DNA of 64,000 bases from Haematococcus lacustris (GCA_030144725.1 JASKMD010000031.1:9501846-9565845); one strand, 5' to 3'. Shown: positions 1 to 11,252, counted from the first letter of the stretch. Notes: generated from the letters alone by a model not told the origin. Made by a program: numbers and translations.

Positions 1-75
1 GAGTAGTCCCACTGGTGGTTCCTAGTGGTCTTTAGTGGTCCTACTCAAGTGGAGGCCCTAGTGAGGGAAGAGGGG
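1..75 (+). mobile_element. Fanzor-element 3' tail, truncated
   Basis: The block starting GAGTAGTCCCACTGGTGG and ending AGGGGGCTG matches the terminal part of tails at 6,840-6,925 and 8,290-8,375. The shared pieces are repeated TAGTGGTCC words, CAAGTGGAGG and GAGGGGGCTG. No coding sequence is attached. It is cut by the window edge. Confidence 0.6.
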
Positions 76-479
76 GCTGATGTCCTGTCTCAATTTTCTT
101 TAGTCTGCACTGGCTGCAACCCCTTGCCTCACCAGCCTTGTGTAGCACTCCTGGCCCTGACTGCGTGCCCAGATGGCCTTGTGCAGCCGGCCAGAGAACA
201 TAGGAGCGTAGCGGGGCTGGTACGGCAGTTGGTATGTGGCCAACCCTTGGAGCAGGCCCTCCTAAACCAGGCAATGGATGGCAAGCTTAGGGCAAATGTT
301 GATGCCAGTCAACCATTCTGCCAGAGTAGGGCTTAGCAGCACCACAGGCGGCTGACAGTACTAGGGGCAAAGGCAGGGCTATGCACAAGGGGAGAGTGAG
401 GGGCATGAGCACAGACAAGGATACACCCCAGCTATGCTGAGCTATTGTGTGGCCATTGGGCTGCTGCCAGGCTGCTCGC

Positions 480-675
480 CGTCTACTGAGGCACAGTAGT
501 GTGTGCTCCCCGTTTGAGCTGTCATCAGCTCACAATTAGTGAATGCATGTCACGCAACTCTAGACTGTAGCCTTCAGGGGTCAGGCAATGGTTTAGGTGG
601 TTGGCGCCCATGTGCATGCGCCATGTGCATGGGATCATAACTCCACACAGCCTCTTAACACCATCTTGAGTAGTC
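480..675 (+). mobile_element. Fanzor-element 3' tail (solo)
   Basis: Closely similar to 6,680-6,870, which follows the Fanzor C-terminus at 6.4-6.66 kb. The shared words in order are GAGCTGTCATCAGCTCAC, TAGACTGTAGCCTT, CAGGCAATGGT, TAGGTGGT-GGCGCCC and CACACAGC-CTT-ACACC-TCTTGA. The copy stops at GAGTAGTC, 13 bases before the splice donor of the exon at 689-847, so it lies in the intron downstream of that exon. No protein part is left. Confidence 0.65.
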
Positions 676-688
676 TACGCCAACTCAC

Positions 689-847
689 CGTCAATGCCAT
701 TTCCAGGGTTAGCTGGTCTGTCTGGCTAGGGCTCAGCAGCTGCTCGCTGCAGCCGCCGCAGCACAGTGTGCGGAGGCAGCAGGTCAGGCCCCGTCGCACC
801 AGGTTCCACATGAAGTTCCTGCGGCCCAGCAGCCATGCATGCAGGTC
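689..847 (-). CDS. Probable downstream exon of the OSCA-like gene
   Basis: A 159-bp block is open on the minus strand with a clean acceptor (CACACAG at its 5' side) and a GTGAGT donor, phase 0 at both ends. It encodes DLHAWLLGRRNFMWNLVRRG followed by a Cys-rich hydrophobic stretch, plausible for the C-terminal part of the channel encoded upstream. The preceding exon (2883-2550) ends in phase 2, so at least one more exon is needed between them. A candidate lies near 970-1076 (GWVVPSLRFLPDIDLCG), but its phase does not fit directly. The gene probably runs off the left edge of the window. Confidence 0.45.
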
Positions 848-1469
848 CTGTGTGCAACAGTCCGGACACAGCTGTGCCATGCTGTACGTCATCAGCAGGG
901 ACAAACAGGAATGGTGTGCCACCACGGGCTGTTTCTTGGCGTCAGCTGTTTCATGAGTTGTGGCTTGAGCAAATCCAGGCCCTCAATTTGGGTCGTATCC
1001 TAGCTGGGCCACACAGGTCGATGTCGGGCAAGAAGCGCAAGGAGGGTACCACCCAGCCGTGCACATCAGAACGAGGGCGGTCCTGAGGTGCGACAAGGCT
1101 GCAGCGCCTACATAGCCCTACTGCATACCTTGCGCCCTGCACTGTCCTTAGCCCTGCTTCAGCGCCCCCAAATGCAGGTGACTAGCCGATGCAGATGACA
1201 TGTCTGGCTCATGAACAAGCAAGGAGCGACGAGAGCGGAGGGAGCAGTGGGCTACTGAGCAGTGAGATGGGGTGCAGACGCGGTGCTCCTGGCCTGCTGC
1301 AAGGTGCTGGGAGTCCCAGCGGGCGCAAGCAAGAGCAATGCAGGTTGCACGGCAAGGTGGTGCTGGTGGATGAGCACTGCATCAGCTGGGTCAGCTCATC
1401 TGTGAACAAGCCCCAGCCCTGTGAGAAGCAGCTGGACCATGAGCAGCCCACAAGGTCAATCGGAAGCGG

Positions 1470-1625
1470 ATCTTGCTCCGCGGCACTGGGCCGCTTCCTC
1501 GGAGGCATTGCGCCACTAGGCTCATATCAGCTAACACCTGATGAGCTCCTGATTATACCCAGGAGGCGATGTCACTCGTTCTCACACTCCCAAAGGGCAC
1601 TCCGACCAGTAAATCAGCAGCCGTA
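1470..1625 (-). pseudogene. Fanzor 5' end (first exon and 5' flank), inverted
   Basis: On the minus strand an ATG at 1508-1506 opens [12 protein letters not shown], the same start as the copy at 45,913. The 5' flank is also nearly identical between the two places, including a GGGTATAAT-like box and the CTCATCAGGTGTTAGCTGATATGA stretch (split here as shared words CTCATCAGGT and GTTAGCTGATATGA). It is joined head-on to the plus-strand Fanzor half at 1189-1460, so two Fanzor copies were rearranged here. Confidence 0.65.
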
Positions 1626-1745
1626 AAGCCTTCAGCCGTGAAGCCAGTAAATCAGCATGACATACAGCCACGATCATACCCATCCTGCTTTGCATAGACG
1701 GCACCACTTACAACACACATACCAAGCTTCACATGAAAGCCGTGT

Positions 1746-1803
1746 GTATTCATGCGCCCCTAACTGACAGAGAACCGACCCCTGGTACTAGGACGGCTGT
1801 GAC
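1746..1803 (+). repeat. Solo hAT-like terminal sequence
   Basis: CGCCCCTAACTGACAG, GAACCGACCCCTGGTA and GGACGGCTGTGAC match, in reverse complement, the right ends of the elements at 25934-27628 and 30629-39477. No partner terminus was found nearby. Confidence 0.5.
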
Positions 1804-2549
1804 TTAGCAAGTTGCGCCCAGCATGGAGCCAGCAGCGTGCTCAGCTAGTGCGGGGCCTGATGTGGTGCTCCCAGGTGCCCCCACAGCAGGCCCCATGAAC
1901 CGTGCACCCAAACAAACTCACGGCAAGCAACATCAGAGCAAGGGCCCAGTGCCCCCCGCCAGCCAAGAGCATCAAGGCTAACCAGGCAGCTGAGCTCACC
2001 CAGCCCGTCAAGCACTTGCAATGGCAAAGCTGCCAAAGCCACACCAGCACCTCCGCCAGACAGGTGGGTAGACAGGGACTGCAACGCAGCGCTGAACATG
2101 CAGCACAGTGGGGATGCCAAGCGGCGCCCACTGGAGCTGTGCGGGTGGCCAATCCAGCTGAAGCTGGCGAACTGTGTATTGTAAATTGTGTAGAGCAAGG
2201 AATACCCTGGTCTGGGCTGTAAAGGGCTGCGAGATTGAACCCCCAAGGCCCAGGCTCAGCTACTATGGCATCATAGTGTTGGCGTCTTCAACCTCACATC
2301 ATGGCATACCTCACCATTGGCACCCAGCTATTGACATTGCTGCAACACCCACATTCAATACTCATGGACTGACCGCCAGCGCTGCCCCATTGATGGCCGG
2401 GTGTGGCATGCAGGGTTTGTTGGTGCTTACCCCCTCTACACGCTCTGCACCCCCGAGCACAGCCCTCCTCTGATATGTCAGTGACCCACCGGCTATGAGT
2501 TTGACTGGCTGAGACGTTGCTGCCGTGTGCCAGTCCAGGCATACCTCAC

Positions 2550-5500
2550 CTTGCCAGCAGCCACAGCACCAGGACACCCGTGCAGGCGAGCAGGGCTAGG
2601 CCGTTAGCCTGCGTCATGCGGCGTATCAAGGCTGAGGCCGCCAGGGAGCCGGCGGTGCTGCCACTGTAGCTCATCAGCAGGGACGTCACAGAGGCAACCT
2701 GCTCAGGAGGGGAGGGGGGGCTGGGTGAAGCTGAGGAGCTGGCAGGAGGTGGAGGGCTCAGGGTTGTGGAGGAGAAGCGTGCGTCCACGTCATTGGGCAG
2801 GATGTCGCTGCTGGTTGGGGTGAAGTAGGTGTGCATCCACAAGCCAAACACGCAGTGCACCAAGGCAGCGTACGGTAGCAGCGCTGCGGGCAAGGGGAAA
2901 GCCAGCGGGGTATCAGTCGACACATGATGACACGGTCATAAGGGATGGAAGGAGAGCTGGGAGGGGGTGGTAGGCAAGCGCCTAGAAGGCCTTGATGCAT
3001 GCAGGTGTCATGTCTCCAATGGTGTGAAACGGATGTTGACAGCTGCCTGCTGCCTGCCTGCACGTTGTCATGTTCGAGTTGCAGCACATTTTCAGTCCTG
3101 ACACTCCCAGCCCTGCTTGTATGTGTGTGTGTGAGTAAGACTGCACCCGCCTGCTGCACTTGCCTAGAATGAGAGCAGGGAGCCTCTTGCCGTACCGCGC
3201 AGTCACGCTGCACATCTTGGTCAACGCATAGCGCTCAAACAGGGATGTGGATATCTGGGTTGCAGGGGCATGACACTGTCAGGAGCGATTAGCTTGCTGC
3301 TGTTGGCCTTTAAGATCACTATGGCCATAGCATAGGTTTCAACTCAGTCAGGCTAGTTAGAGCGTGTAGGGGTAAGTCCCCCACACAGCATGGTTAAAGG
3401 ATCAGCGCAGCCAGTGTCTCGTGTGGGCTATCATTGGCTGAAGATGGTCCATGCCATGGCTGCTACTGCTGGCAAGGTGCTCAGCATACATCTTTTCCAC
3501 AGCCTTACTGACCAGGATCAGAACCAGAGGTGATCTGGGCCAGGGTCAGGGTCAGGTGATGAGGCTCAGGGTCAGGATGTGGAACTTACCAGGATCAGGA
3601 GGACCAATGCATAAGCAATTGGCATGCCAGAACCAAACAGGAGCGCCAGAGTGATGTTCAGCATGGCGTCAGCCACACGCTCCTGGAGGCTGAACTCCGG
3701 ACGTGCGAAAGCTTCATCAAACTTGGCCTGCACACAAACGCTGCTGGGTCACTGTCCCCTGAGCCACACCCCAGTCATGCACAATTGAGGTCCTTTGAGT
3801 ACCAGTATTGCAGCACCCCTGACATGGGGCTGCCACTGTTTTGCTGATGATGATGACAGCTGGGGGTGCGGCATCAGGGACTCCAGACATCACCATCGCC
3901 CAGTGCCATGAGGACTTGCTTGCCTGAGATGGTCTTGGGTTGCAACGCATGACGAGGCAACGCTGGGCCAGCTTGAACGCCACATCCCACGCAATAGTGA
4001 GCAGTGGGGTGAAAACCTGGATCATGAGCAGCACCTGGGAGGACACAAGCAGCAGCCACCAACAACAGCACCATAGGAGAATGAGGATGTGTCTCCTATC
4101 CCTTCGCTGTCAGCTCCTTTTCTAAGGCATGAGGTTGTGGATTTTGCAAAGCTGCTTATGCAAGGAAACAGGGCAGGGTGGTGGGCTGGATCCATGAAGG
4201 CTGGAGCCAGTGTTTCAGTTCCTGACTCCAGGATGGCAAGGATAGGTGCAAGACCTGGAATAGAAGCAGCCCCACTCACCAGGACGGATATGCCCACATT
4301 CGTGTACCAGCCATTGCTGAAGTCTCCATATTCCCCATTCAGCAGGAAGTATTGCAGCCAGGTTGCCTGCGTGATAACCATTGGTAGTTAAGACAAATGC
4401 AGCACTGTTTGAGACATCATGGGCTGGACTGGGCTGAGCTCCAGTTCGCACTGTAAACAGGTGCAGGGGCACACCACCACCACCAGTTCGACTGTTGCTG
4501 GAAACCTCACCCTCCTTGCGTTGTCCCTGCTGGCATCAGCTGCTGGCGAAGCGTTGACCAGGAGCAGGACAACCGCTGTGTTCAGCAACTGGGATGTGTA
4601 TGCTTGGCCTGCATAGGAGCGCTCCTGCACAACGCATGACAAATGGAGCACGGTGCCCACTTGCACTGAACACGGTCATGGTTTGCAAGAGTGCCCGTGA
4701 AGCTATCGTGTCAATGTTAGAACAGAAATGGGACATGCCACCAGGGTTGGGTTTGCACCGATCAAGGGTGCAGCCAATGACGCTGTAGTTGTACAGGCAG
4801 TGAGATGCAACTCCTGCTATGTTGAGAGGTGGCACTTCACATGGCCTTCCTATTGGTGTATTATGTTTCACTTAGGTGCTTATCTTCCCGTGGATGTGCC
4901 CTGCCCTGGCGCCTCGAGTCCCCTGCCCAGCTCTGTTTCCTAGCCATGCCCGCTACCAAGGGATGCTACCATGGGTCACAAGCGGTTGAGCAATCTATCC
5001 GTGTCTCAACCCGTGTTCAATGTGTCAGCTTGCATCGGTGCATGCCTGTTATGTCAGCAGGGGCTGGGCTGGGCTAGGAAGGGAGGGGGGTGGTGAGTGG
5101 TGCTGTGCTGGTGTGTTGGCGTCTTCAAAGAGCACAAAGGTTTTCTACCCTGGTTGTTGTCAGCTTTGACTGCGTGTGTGATGCCGTTCAATCCACCTGT
5201 TGTGAGCGCGTCTGGTGCCGCTCGACGACGATGAGTATCTCCAGCATCATCTTCAGCGCGGAGTTAAGGCCAGCGATGACGGCCGCGGTCGCAATCTTGA
5301 TCCCCCAGGCTTGCAGGTCGATGCCCTGGACATAGAGGCTGCACTGGCCACGCGCGGTGTCTCGCCACTCGGGGACCCTCTGCCCGCTGTCGCTCGAGGC
5401 CAAACCCAGGCAGTAGCATGGCAGGCAAGCGGACAGCGCCAGCGACAGGCCTTGGGGCCGGACGATGCACTGGTTGCCAGCGCTTGAGCTGCCTGCAGTT

Positions 5501-8500
5501 GCACGGCGCACGCAATGACAGATGGTTCATCTTCCCGGGAGTGCCGGTAAGCGCGCCGTTTGATACACGGTGCGTGGGGTAGAGCGTTCGGCACGGGGCC
5601 TGCAGGCTGTCCGGGTTTACCCATCAGGCTGTCAACTGAGGATGGATACTAAGACTCACTTGCACAGTTGGCCATTGCCAGCAGCAGTGGGCGTTCTTTC
5701 AAGAGCATCTCTGTTTGATTGTCCCAGTGCAGTAAGCTGCCCCAGTCTAGGCGCACGCCCACCCCGCTGAGCTGATCAGAGAACATGGGTTGGCAAACCC
5801 GGGGCAGCATGATGGAGCAGTACCCGGTCCAGTTTGCTGCTGCCGCAATGAGGGTGTTGTCCCCTGCTGCTGCCGCCCAACCCCCTGAGGGTGCCACACC
5901 GCTGAGTGGGCTATTGCTGCTGTTGGCACTAGCAGGGGCCATAGCCGCCAGACGGGCTTGGGCTGCGGACACAGCAGCTGTGTAGGCTGACACCAGCTGG
6001 CCTGTCACGCTTGCAGAGGAGGGCGCGAGGTTTATGGGGAGAGGGCCCAGCTGGGCGGCGGAGCTCCCCACTTTCTGCACCATCCTGCTCTGCTGCCAAG
6101 GGATGGCGCTGTTCTGGTCCATGCTGATGGTGGAGAGCTTGGTGATCATCGCAGCGCACAGCAGCTGCAGGCACAGCATAGACATTAACATTAGCACTTG
6201 GCACGAGCGCTCCCTGCATTGGCACTAGCGCTCCCTGCTGTGCCATGTGAAGAGATACGTAAGTATGGCAGAGGAGGAAGGTGTATAGCTCTATCTGTGT
6301 GCATGTGTAAACCATCATTATGATCACCATCATTTGTATCATCATCATCATCATTATCATCAGCGTCGCTGCAGTAGACATACTGGGGCTGCATAGAGGG
6401 ACTGTCCTCACTGCGACACCCACCAAGGGCACAGGCAAGGTCAAGGCCAAGGCTGCCAAGGGGAAGCCAGCCCCACAGCCAGGCAGGTGGCTGGACAGGG
6501 ACTGCAATGCAGCGCTGAACATGCAGCGCATTGAGGAGAGCAAGTGGCGCCCACTGGAGCTGTGCTGGTGGCCGGACCTGTCAGCTCCGCCAGCAGGAGA
6601 AGGGCAAGGAGTACCCTGAGCTGGGTTACAAGCGGCTGCAAGACAAGCCCCCCAAGGCCCAGCAGCAGCCTGCTGAGGCACAGTTGTGTGTGCCCCCCCC
6701 ATTACAGCTGTCATCAGCTCACGATTAGTGCATGCATACCATGCTAAATTTAGACTGTAGCCTTAAGGGCCAGGCAATGGTCTAGGTGGTAGGCGCCCCT
6801 GCATATGTGCATGTGTCATGTGCATGTGAATACTTCACACAGCACCTTCACACCGTCTTGAAAAGTCCCGCTAATGGTCAGTAGTGGTCCCTAGTGGTCC
6901 GACTGTGAGGGACGAGGGGGCTGTTGTCAAGCAATACTGTGACCCACCAGCATGGCTACAACGATGCCCCGGGCGAACAGGACACTTGCGGCCCGCAATG
7001 CTGGTGAGCAGGCGATGTTTTCATGGTTGTAGTCATCAGGTGCGGAGGCCATGCTGAGCCACAAGGCATGCTGGCTACGAAACTTGTCCTGGGTAGGTGT
7101 GAAGAACACAGCTCGTAACCAGCCTGCGTCCATAGGCATGTCATGCATGGCTACAGGGGACCTGGTGCTGTGCGACCCTGGTCTAGAACTGTGTGACTAG
7201 GTTTTGGGTTGGTGCACAGTGGCTGGCATTGTTCCCAAATTGTGAGCACGGATCATGCACGTTGGGTCTACAGATTTGTGTGTTGCAGCACAACCAACTG
7301 GCAAGTGCCATGTAGTGATGATGATGATGACGACGACGATGATAGCCAGCGGGGCCAGAACTATGGCTGAGGAAGGCAGAGCATACACTCACCCATGGGG
7401 AAGTTGGCAAGTGCCAGGTCTCGTTCACGCTTTCGATTGAATGTTACAAAGGCTGCCTGCAGCACAGGCGTGTATGTGGTCAGGCTTGATGATATGACTG
7501 AGACAGGTCCCTTGAGCATTGCCTACAGATGCCAAGCTAATGCTTCAATGCAGCATGTGAGGCGCTCACCTTGGTGGCAAACTGGTCAGGTCCGCCAGCC
7601 TGGCCCTCCAGTTTCTCCAGCACCTTTCCCAGCTTCTTGTCAACCGCTTCAGCCTCTGCTTTGTGGAGCTGTGTAGGTACGTCTGTTAGCCCAACAAGCA
7701 CATGACCTTGAGTTATGGCACGGCTTGCACAGGTGGTGCTCCATGCTTGCACAGCTGTTGCAGTTGCAGCTGCACTGGGAGAGCCACTGGGCACTAGCCA
7801 GGCTTGCATAGCTAGTGCTTACCTTGTTGGCCAATGCGGGCCCTGTCATAGTGAAACTTGCGCAGCTGCTCCAGGTGAGAGGCACGAGAGCAGGCTGCCA
7901 GCACGCTGCGCATATCCCTCACAATGACCACATCCATCACCTCGCCAAACCGGGAAAAGAAGTGACCCACCTGGATGACAGAGATGCATGGTGGCTTAAG
8001 GCAAAATGCTGGCATGGGAGGTTAGGGCAGTGTTGTATCCTAACGCCACATGCCCAGTGGAGCAATACGACGCTTCACCCACCTTGCTCCCCAAGCCTTG
8101 CACACATCTGCTACATTGATAGCAACGAGGGTCGGGTGGGCTTAAGGTATGTTAAGCATGAAGAAGGGGATGGTGCTACCTGGCAGCAGCTCCTGCAACC
8201 CCCCATCCTGACTTGGACAGACCAACAACTTGCATGCATGACATGTGAACGTGTGCACGGGACCACAAGTCCACACAGCACCTTAACACCATCTTAAGTA
8301 GTCCTCCTAGTGGTCCCTAGTGACCCCAAATGGTCCGACTCGAGTGGAGGTTTTAGTGAGCGATGAGGGGGCTGGCTAGGTGAAGTCAGGAGTATGTTAT
8401 GGGTGGTAAAAAGCTATCAGTGCAGATGATGCAAGTGATACTTTATGCCTCAGGGTTTAAGGATCACCTAGCCACTCTTGGAATGGTGGTATTGCCTAGG

Positions 8501-10084
8501 ATCACAGTACTGCCATTGGGATGAAGCTGGACCTGCTGGTGGCGCAGGTGCGCACTATGATATATATAGATGTATAATGCAATGTGTAGGTTGCACATGG
8601 TACCTACCTCATGGGCATTAGCATCTCTGGGCAGCCCATGAACCATGACAGAGTAGTCAGACATCTCCAAGGTTTCATCATCCACTTGTTGAATGAACTT
8701 GCGGGCCTGTAGCATGCCCGCCAGTACATGCCAATGGCAGTATGCAGCAGCATTGCAATGCATTGATAGTGCAAGCAGCTGAGTACTGAACTTCCATGAG
8801 GCCAGCAGCTTGAGGCGCCAGCCCTCCAACACAATTGGAGTGAAGCTATGAGAATAGAAGAAGAAGAAGAAGAAGGAGAAGAAGATGGAGAAGAACACAA
8901 CTCTATAGGTGGAAGTTAGTGCGCATGGTCAGAAAATCCAGGGCCAAGCCCGTGCCCAGGGTGTTGTATGGATTGTGAATGATGTCAGGCAGATAATCGT
9001 GGACCTGTGCTTGCCTCTCTGCAAATGATGTTTCTCCTGCTACAGCTCTGCCCTGCCTGGCTGCACTCTTACCTGGTTTATGAAGTATGTGATCATGCCC
9101 AAGGCCACAACAATTGCAGCGGCATCTGTTAGTGAAATCCCTGCATGCGTGGGGCACACATACTGCTTTAAAGCATACAGCACCTGGCCTTCTGCTACTG
9201 CTGTGAAGGGGCAACTTGCTCCCACTGAAAGGGCAACTAGCTCCCACTGAAAGGGCAACTAGCTCCCACTGAAAGGGCAACTAGCTCCCACTGAAAGGGC
9301 AACTAGCTCCCACTGAAAGGACAACTAGCTCCCACTGAAAGGGCAACTAGCTCCCACTGACGCACATGTCAAGAAGTCACCCTTGGACATGGGCCCCCGC
9401 CAGGCCCCAGCAATGTCGGCATTCATGTACTGCAGGGTGCTGTTGTCTGCAGACCCTCCCAGTATGGCTGCAAACGTCATGGAGTAGAGGTTGGGCTTTC
9501 TATACACCTGCACAAGGTCAAGAAAAGGAGGGCCTGGCTGCAGTGGAGAGGCTGCTGTATGTATGTACATGGGAGCTGTTACTGCATCCATAACACATCT
9601 ATGTTGCATGAGGTCGTCATACCTTAACGCCAAAGTTGTGGTCGAAGCGGTGAGCTTCGTCTGTGAACACTGACGTATTGATGACGACAAGATATGGGAT
9701 CGCAAAGATCAGTAGCACAAGGAACATCCACTTCATCCACACCAATGCTTTAAAATAGAGACCCACACCCACCCTGCACAAGGAAGCAGGCACGGAGGAA
9801 TCAGCCTGTTGCTGCATGAGTATCTGTCAGGTGCCTGTCACACACCCATAGGTTGCCCCAATCACTTCGCATGATGCAAACATTGAGAAGTCATCAGCAA
9901 CTGCACGCTGCTCTGCTTTCCTGCGAGCCTGCACATGACAACCACTATTGGAATGATTAGCTTTTGGCACATTGAAGCGCGCATGCTGCATGGTCACGGG
10001 CCCTGCCCAGACCTGTCGCTCGTAGTTCAATTTTAGGTCTCGTGGAGTTGTGAGTGTGTGCCACGACTCGCGGATGCTTGTTTC
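2550..10084 (-). CDS. OSCA/TMEM63-anoctamin-like multipass membrane channel, multi-exon, both ends unresolved
   Basis: Eighteen minus-strand exons join in consistent phase: 10084-10013, 9928-9846, 9773-9623, 9507-9366, 9140-9073, 8706-8608, 7970-7823, 7655-7570, 7456-7393, 7150-6948, 6164-5660, 5492-5197, 4624-4511, 4366-4280, 4034-3924, 3727-3590, 3254-3164, 2883-2550 (about 930 codons). Seen: an N-terminal membrane segment with GVGLYFKALVWMKW; a cytosolic part with SDYSVMVHGLP and VGHFFSRFGEVMDVV, like the RRM-like PHM7_cyt domain of CSC1/OSCA proteins; AAFVTFNRKRERD; SAPDDYNHENIA at the place of the OSCA 'APEP-x-W-N' element; then hydrophobic segments with LEILIVVERHQTRS, GDFSNGWYTNVG and LLFGSGMPIAYALVL. 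The fold points to a mechanosensitive or lipid-scramblase-type membrane protein; activity is inference. Introns after 3924 and 3164 use GC donors. Fanzor fragments occupy several introns. A start codon upstream of 10084 was not settled. Confidence 0.72.
4700..4810 (+). mobile_element. Fanzor-element 3' tail, second subfamily
   Basis: GCCACCAGGGTTGGGTTTGC and ATCAAGGGTGC-GCC-A-GA-GCTGTA match in order the 3' flank of the minus-strand Fanzor copy (positions 10,590-10,520 on the complement). It lies in the OSCA-gene intron between exons 5492-5197 and 4624-4511. No coding part is present. Confidence 0.45.
6312..6366 (+). repeat. CAT/ATC microsatellite
   Basis: Imperfect run of CAT/ATC triplets (ATCATCATCATCATTATCATC) directly upstream of the Fanzor fragment that starts near 6385, in an intron of the OSCA-like gene. 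Confidence 0.8.
6385..6925 (+). pseudogene. Fanzor C-terminus with complete 3' tail
   Basis: Seen: a Lys/Pro-rich linker, then GRWLDRDCNAALNMQR and ESKWRPLELCWWPD (about 6484-6580). This is RuvC-III of Fanzor and its conserved C-terminal extension. A frameshift follows near 6580: the expected PPAKGKEYP-type continuation is read in another frame. After the coding part, a roughly 260-base noncoding tail ends in TAGTGGTCC repeats and GAGGGGGCTG at about 6925. The copy starts abruptly near 6385, so all upstream domains are missing. It lies in an intron of the OSCA-like gene, 23 bases from the exon that ends at 6948. Confidence 0.75.
8225..8375 (+). mobile_element. Fanzor-element 3' tail (solo)
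   Basis: ATGTGAACGTGTGCACGGGA, CCACACAGCACCTTAACACC, AGTAGTCCTCCTAGTGGTCC and CGAGTGGAGG...GAGGGGGCTGG match the distal part of the tails at 480-675 and 6,680-6,925. It is in the OSCA-gene intron between exons 8706-8608 and 7970-7823 and has no coding sequence. Confidence 0.65.
8848..8895 (+). repeat. GAA-rich microsatellite
   Basis: AGAAGAAGAAGAAGAAGGAG and neighbouring GAAGA units in an intron of the OSCA-like gene. Confidence 0.8.
9204..9360 (+). repeat. 22-bp tandem repeat, about seven copies
   Basis: Unit AAGGGCAACTAGCTCCCACTGA written as AAGGGCAACTAG + CTCCCACTGA. Copies are nearly identical; one has GGACAACTAG and the first has GGGCAACTTG. The array ends six bases from the splice donor of the OSCA-gene exon 9507-9366. 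Confidence 0.9.
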
Positions 10085-10329
10085 CTGTGAAGCAGACTCC
10101 CAGAACGGTGATAGAGGGCAGGCTGACTGCCAAGCTGCCAAGCTGCCGCTGCCTGCTTGCCACTCCTGGCTTCTTTCCTCGGCATAACTTACCATTCTGA
10201 TGAGCGAGGCAATTCGTGCTCCGCGACGCTGCGCTGTTCCTTGACCGCGTCAATACGCTGCTGCTTTTAGGCGGTCGGTCCAGGGTCAGTCCAGGGTCCA
10301 GCAAAATAAATTACTGTCAGTACGTCAGG

Positions 10330-10678
10330 CGGCTAAGCGACGACTACGCGAGGTCACACGGTGGTAGAAGACGATAGTCGGACATTTCCCTGTAGCGCCT
10401 TTGCGCATGCAAATTCATATATACATGGTCAAGGTGACCCACCTGGTGAGCATCGTATGCACAGGACAACAAAACTCATTCAACAAGGAACAACATGTCG
10501 GCCTGTGGGTAATCTCACTCAGCTACTACAAACATGTTGTAGCATCCTCGGTCGCACCCTTGATGACTGCAAACCCCACTCTGGTGGCACTTTCCCGGGA
10601 CAGACCACTGGGCTCCTCATCAAAACTAACAGCATTATGCTTTGTAAGGCTCACAGCCTGTGTGAAACTACTAGGGCC
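10330..10678 (-). mobile_element. 3' flank of the minus-strand Fanzor copy
   Basis: Follows the RuvC-III C-terminus on the minus strand. Part of it (about 10,590-10,520) is similar to 4700-4810, so it is a tail of a second Fanzor subfamily. It reaches close to the 5' end of the OSCA-like gene. Confidence 0.45.
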
Positions 10679-10919
10679 TTATGCATTGTTGCGGGCCCGA
10701 CCATCAATGCCCCGCCGGTACTCAGCAGCCCGGTGCAACCACTGCCTGCCTTTGGGCAGCCGGTCATTGACCCGCTTGTAGCGCTGCTGGTACTCGCTGC
10801 CAATGGGGGGCAGAGCCTCAAGGTCATCCCATTGGCACAGCTCCAGGGGGCGCTGCCTGCTCTCCCCAATGCGCTGCAAGTTCAGGCACCCGTTGGTGTC
10901 CCGGTCCAGCCACCTGCCC

Positions 10920-11252
10920 CCTGGGGGGGCCTGGGGTGGTGGGGCTGGGCCAGGTGCTGCAGGGAGGGGCTGGGCCTGGGCTGGGGGAGCGGGTGGTGGG
11001 GCCTGGGCGGGGGGGGCCTGGGCTGGGGGAGGGGGAGGTGGGGCCTGGGCTGGGGCAGGGGCAGGGGGGTCCTGGGCTGGGGCTGGGGGGGGGGCCTGGG
11101 CAGGGGCAGGGGGAGGGGGTCCCTGGGCAGGGGGAGGGGGAGGTGGAGCCTGGGCAGGGGGAGGGGGGGGGGGCTGGGCAGGCGGAGGGGGGTCCCTGGG
11201 CAGGGGCAGGGGGGCCCTGGGCTGGGGCAGGGGGAGGGGGGGGGGGGCGGCA
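10920..11252 (+). repeat. G-rich degenerate repeat encoding Pro/Ala/Gln on the minus strand
   Basis: Irregular GGGGGAGGGGGAGGTGG and GGGCCTGGGCTGGGGCAG units. Read on the minus strand in the Fanzor frame it gives PPPPPPAQ-type repeats just before RuvC-III. It may be a coding linker expanded by slippage. Confidence 0.8.

Larger units (their letters stand above)
1189..2260 (+). pseudogene. Fanzor (TnpB-like) C-terminal half, interrupted
   Basis: Seen: the segment at about 1345-1460 encodes KVVLVDEHCISWVSSSVN and a CEKQLDHEQPTR-type continuation. This matches the Fanzor region with the VDE motif and the zinc-finger remnant. After foreign sequence from about 1470 to 1830, the frame resumes with a GLMWC-type piece and, at about 2064-2130, RWVDRDCNAALNMQ followed by RRPLELCGWP. 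The DRD-x-NAA motif is the third RuvC catalytic block of TnpB/Fanzor nucleases. The N-terminal half and RuvC-I are absent. The inserted block includes an inverted 5' end of another Fanzor and a hAT-like terminus. The whole lies in an intron of the OSCA-like gene. Non-functional. Confidence 0.7.

Noticed and set aside
8464..8532. Possible exon encoding VQLHPNGSTVILGNTTIPRV
   Set aside because: It has plausible splice sites, but its phase (ending in phase 2) does not fit the neighbours, while 8608 joins 7970 directly in phase and restores the PHM7-like motif order.
8930..9015. Possible exon VHDYLPDIIHNPYNTLGTGL
   Set aside because: No usable donor before the stop codon; exons ending at 9073 and starting at 8706 join directly in phase.
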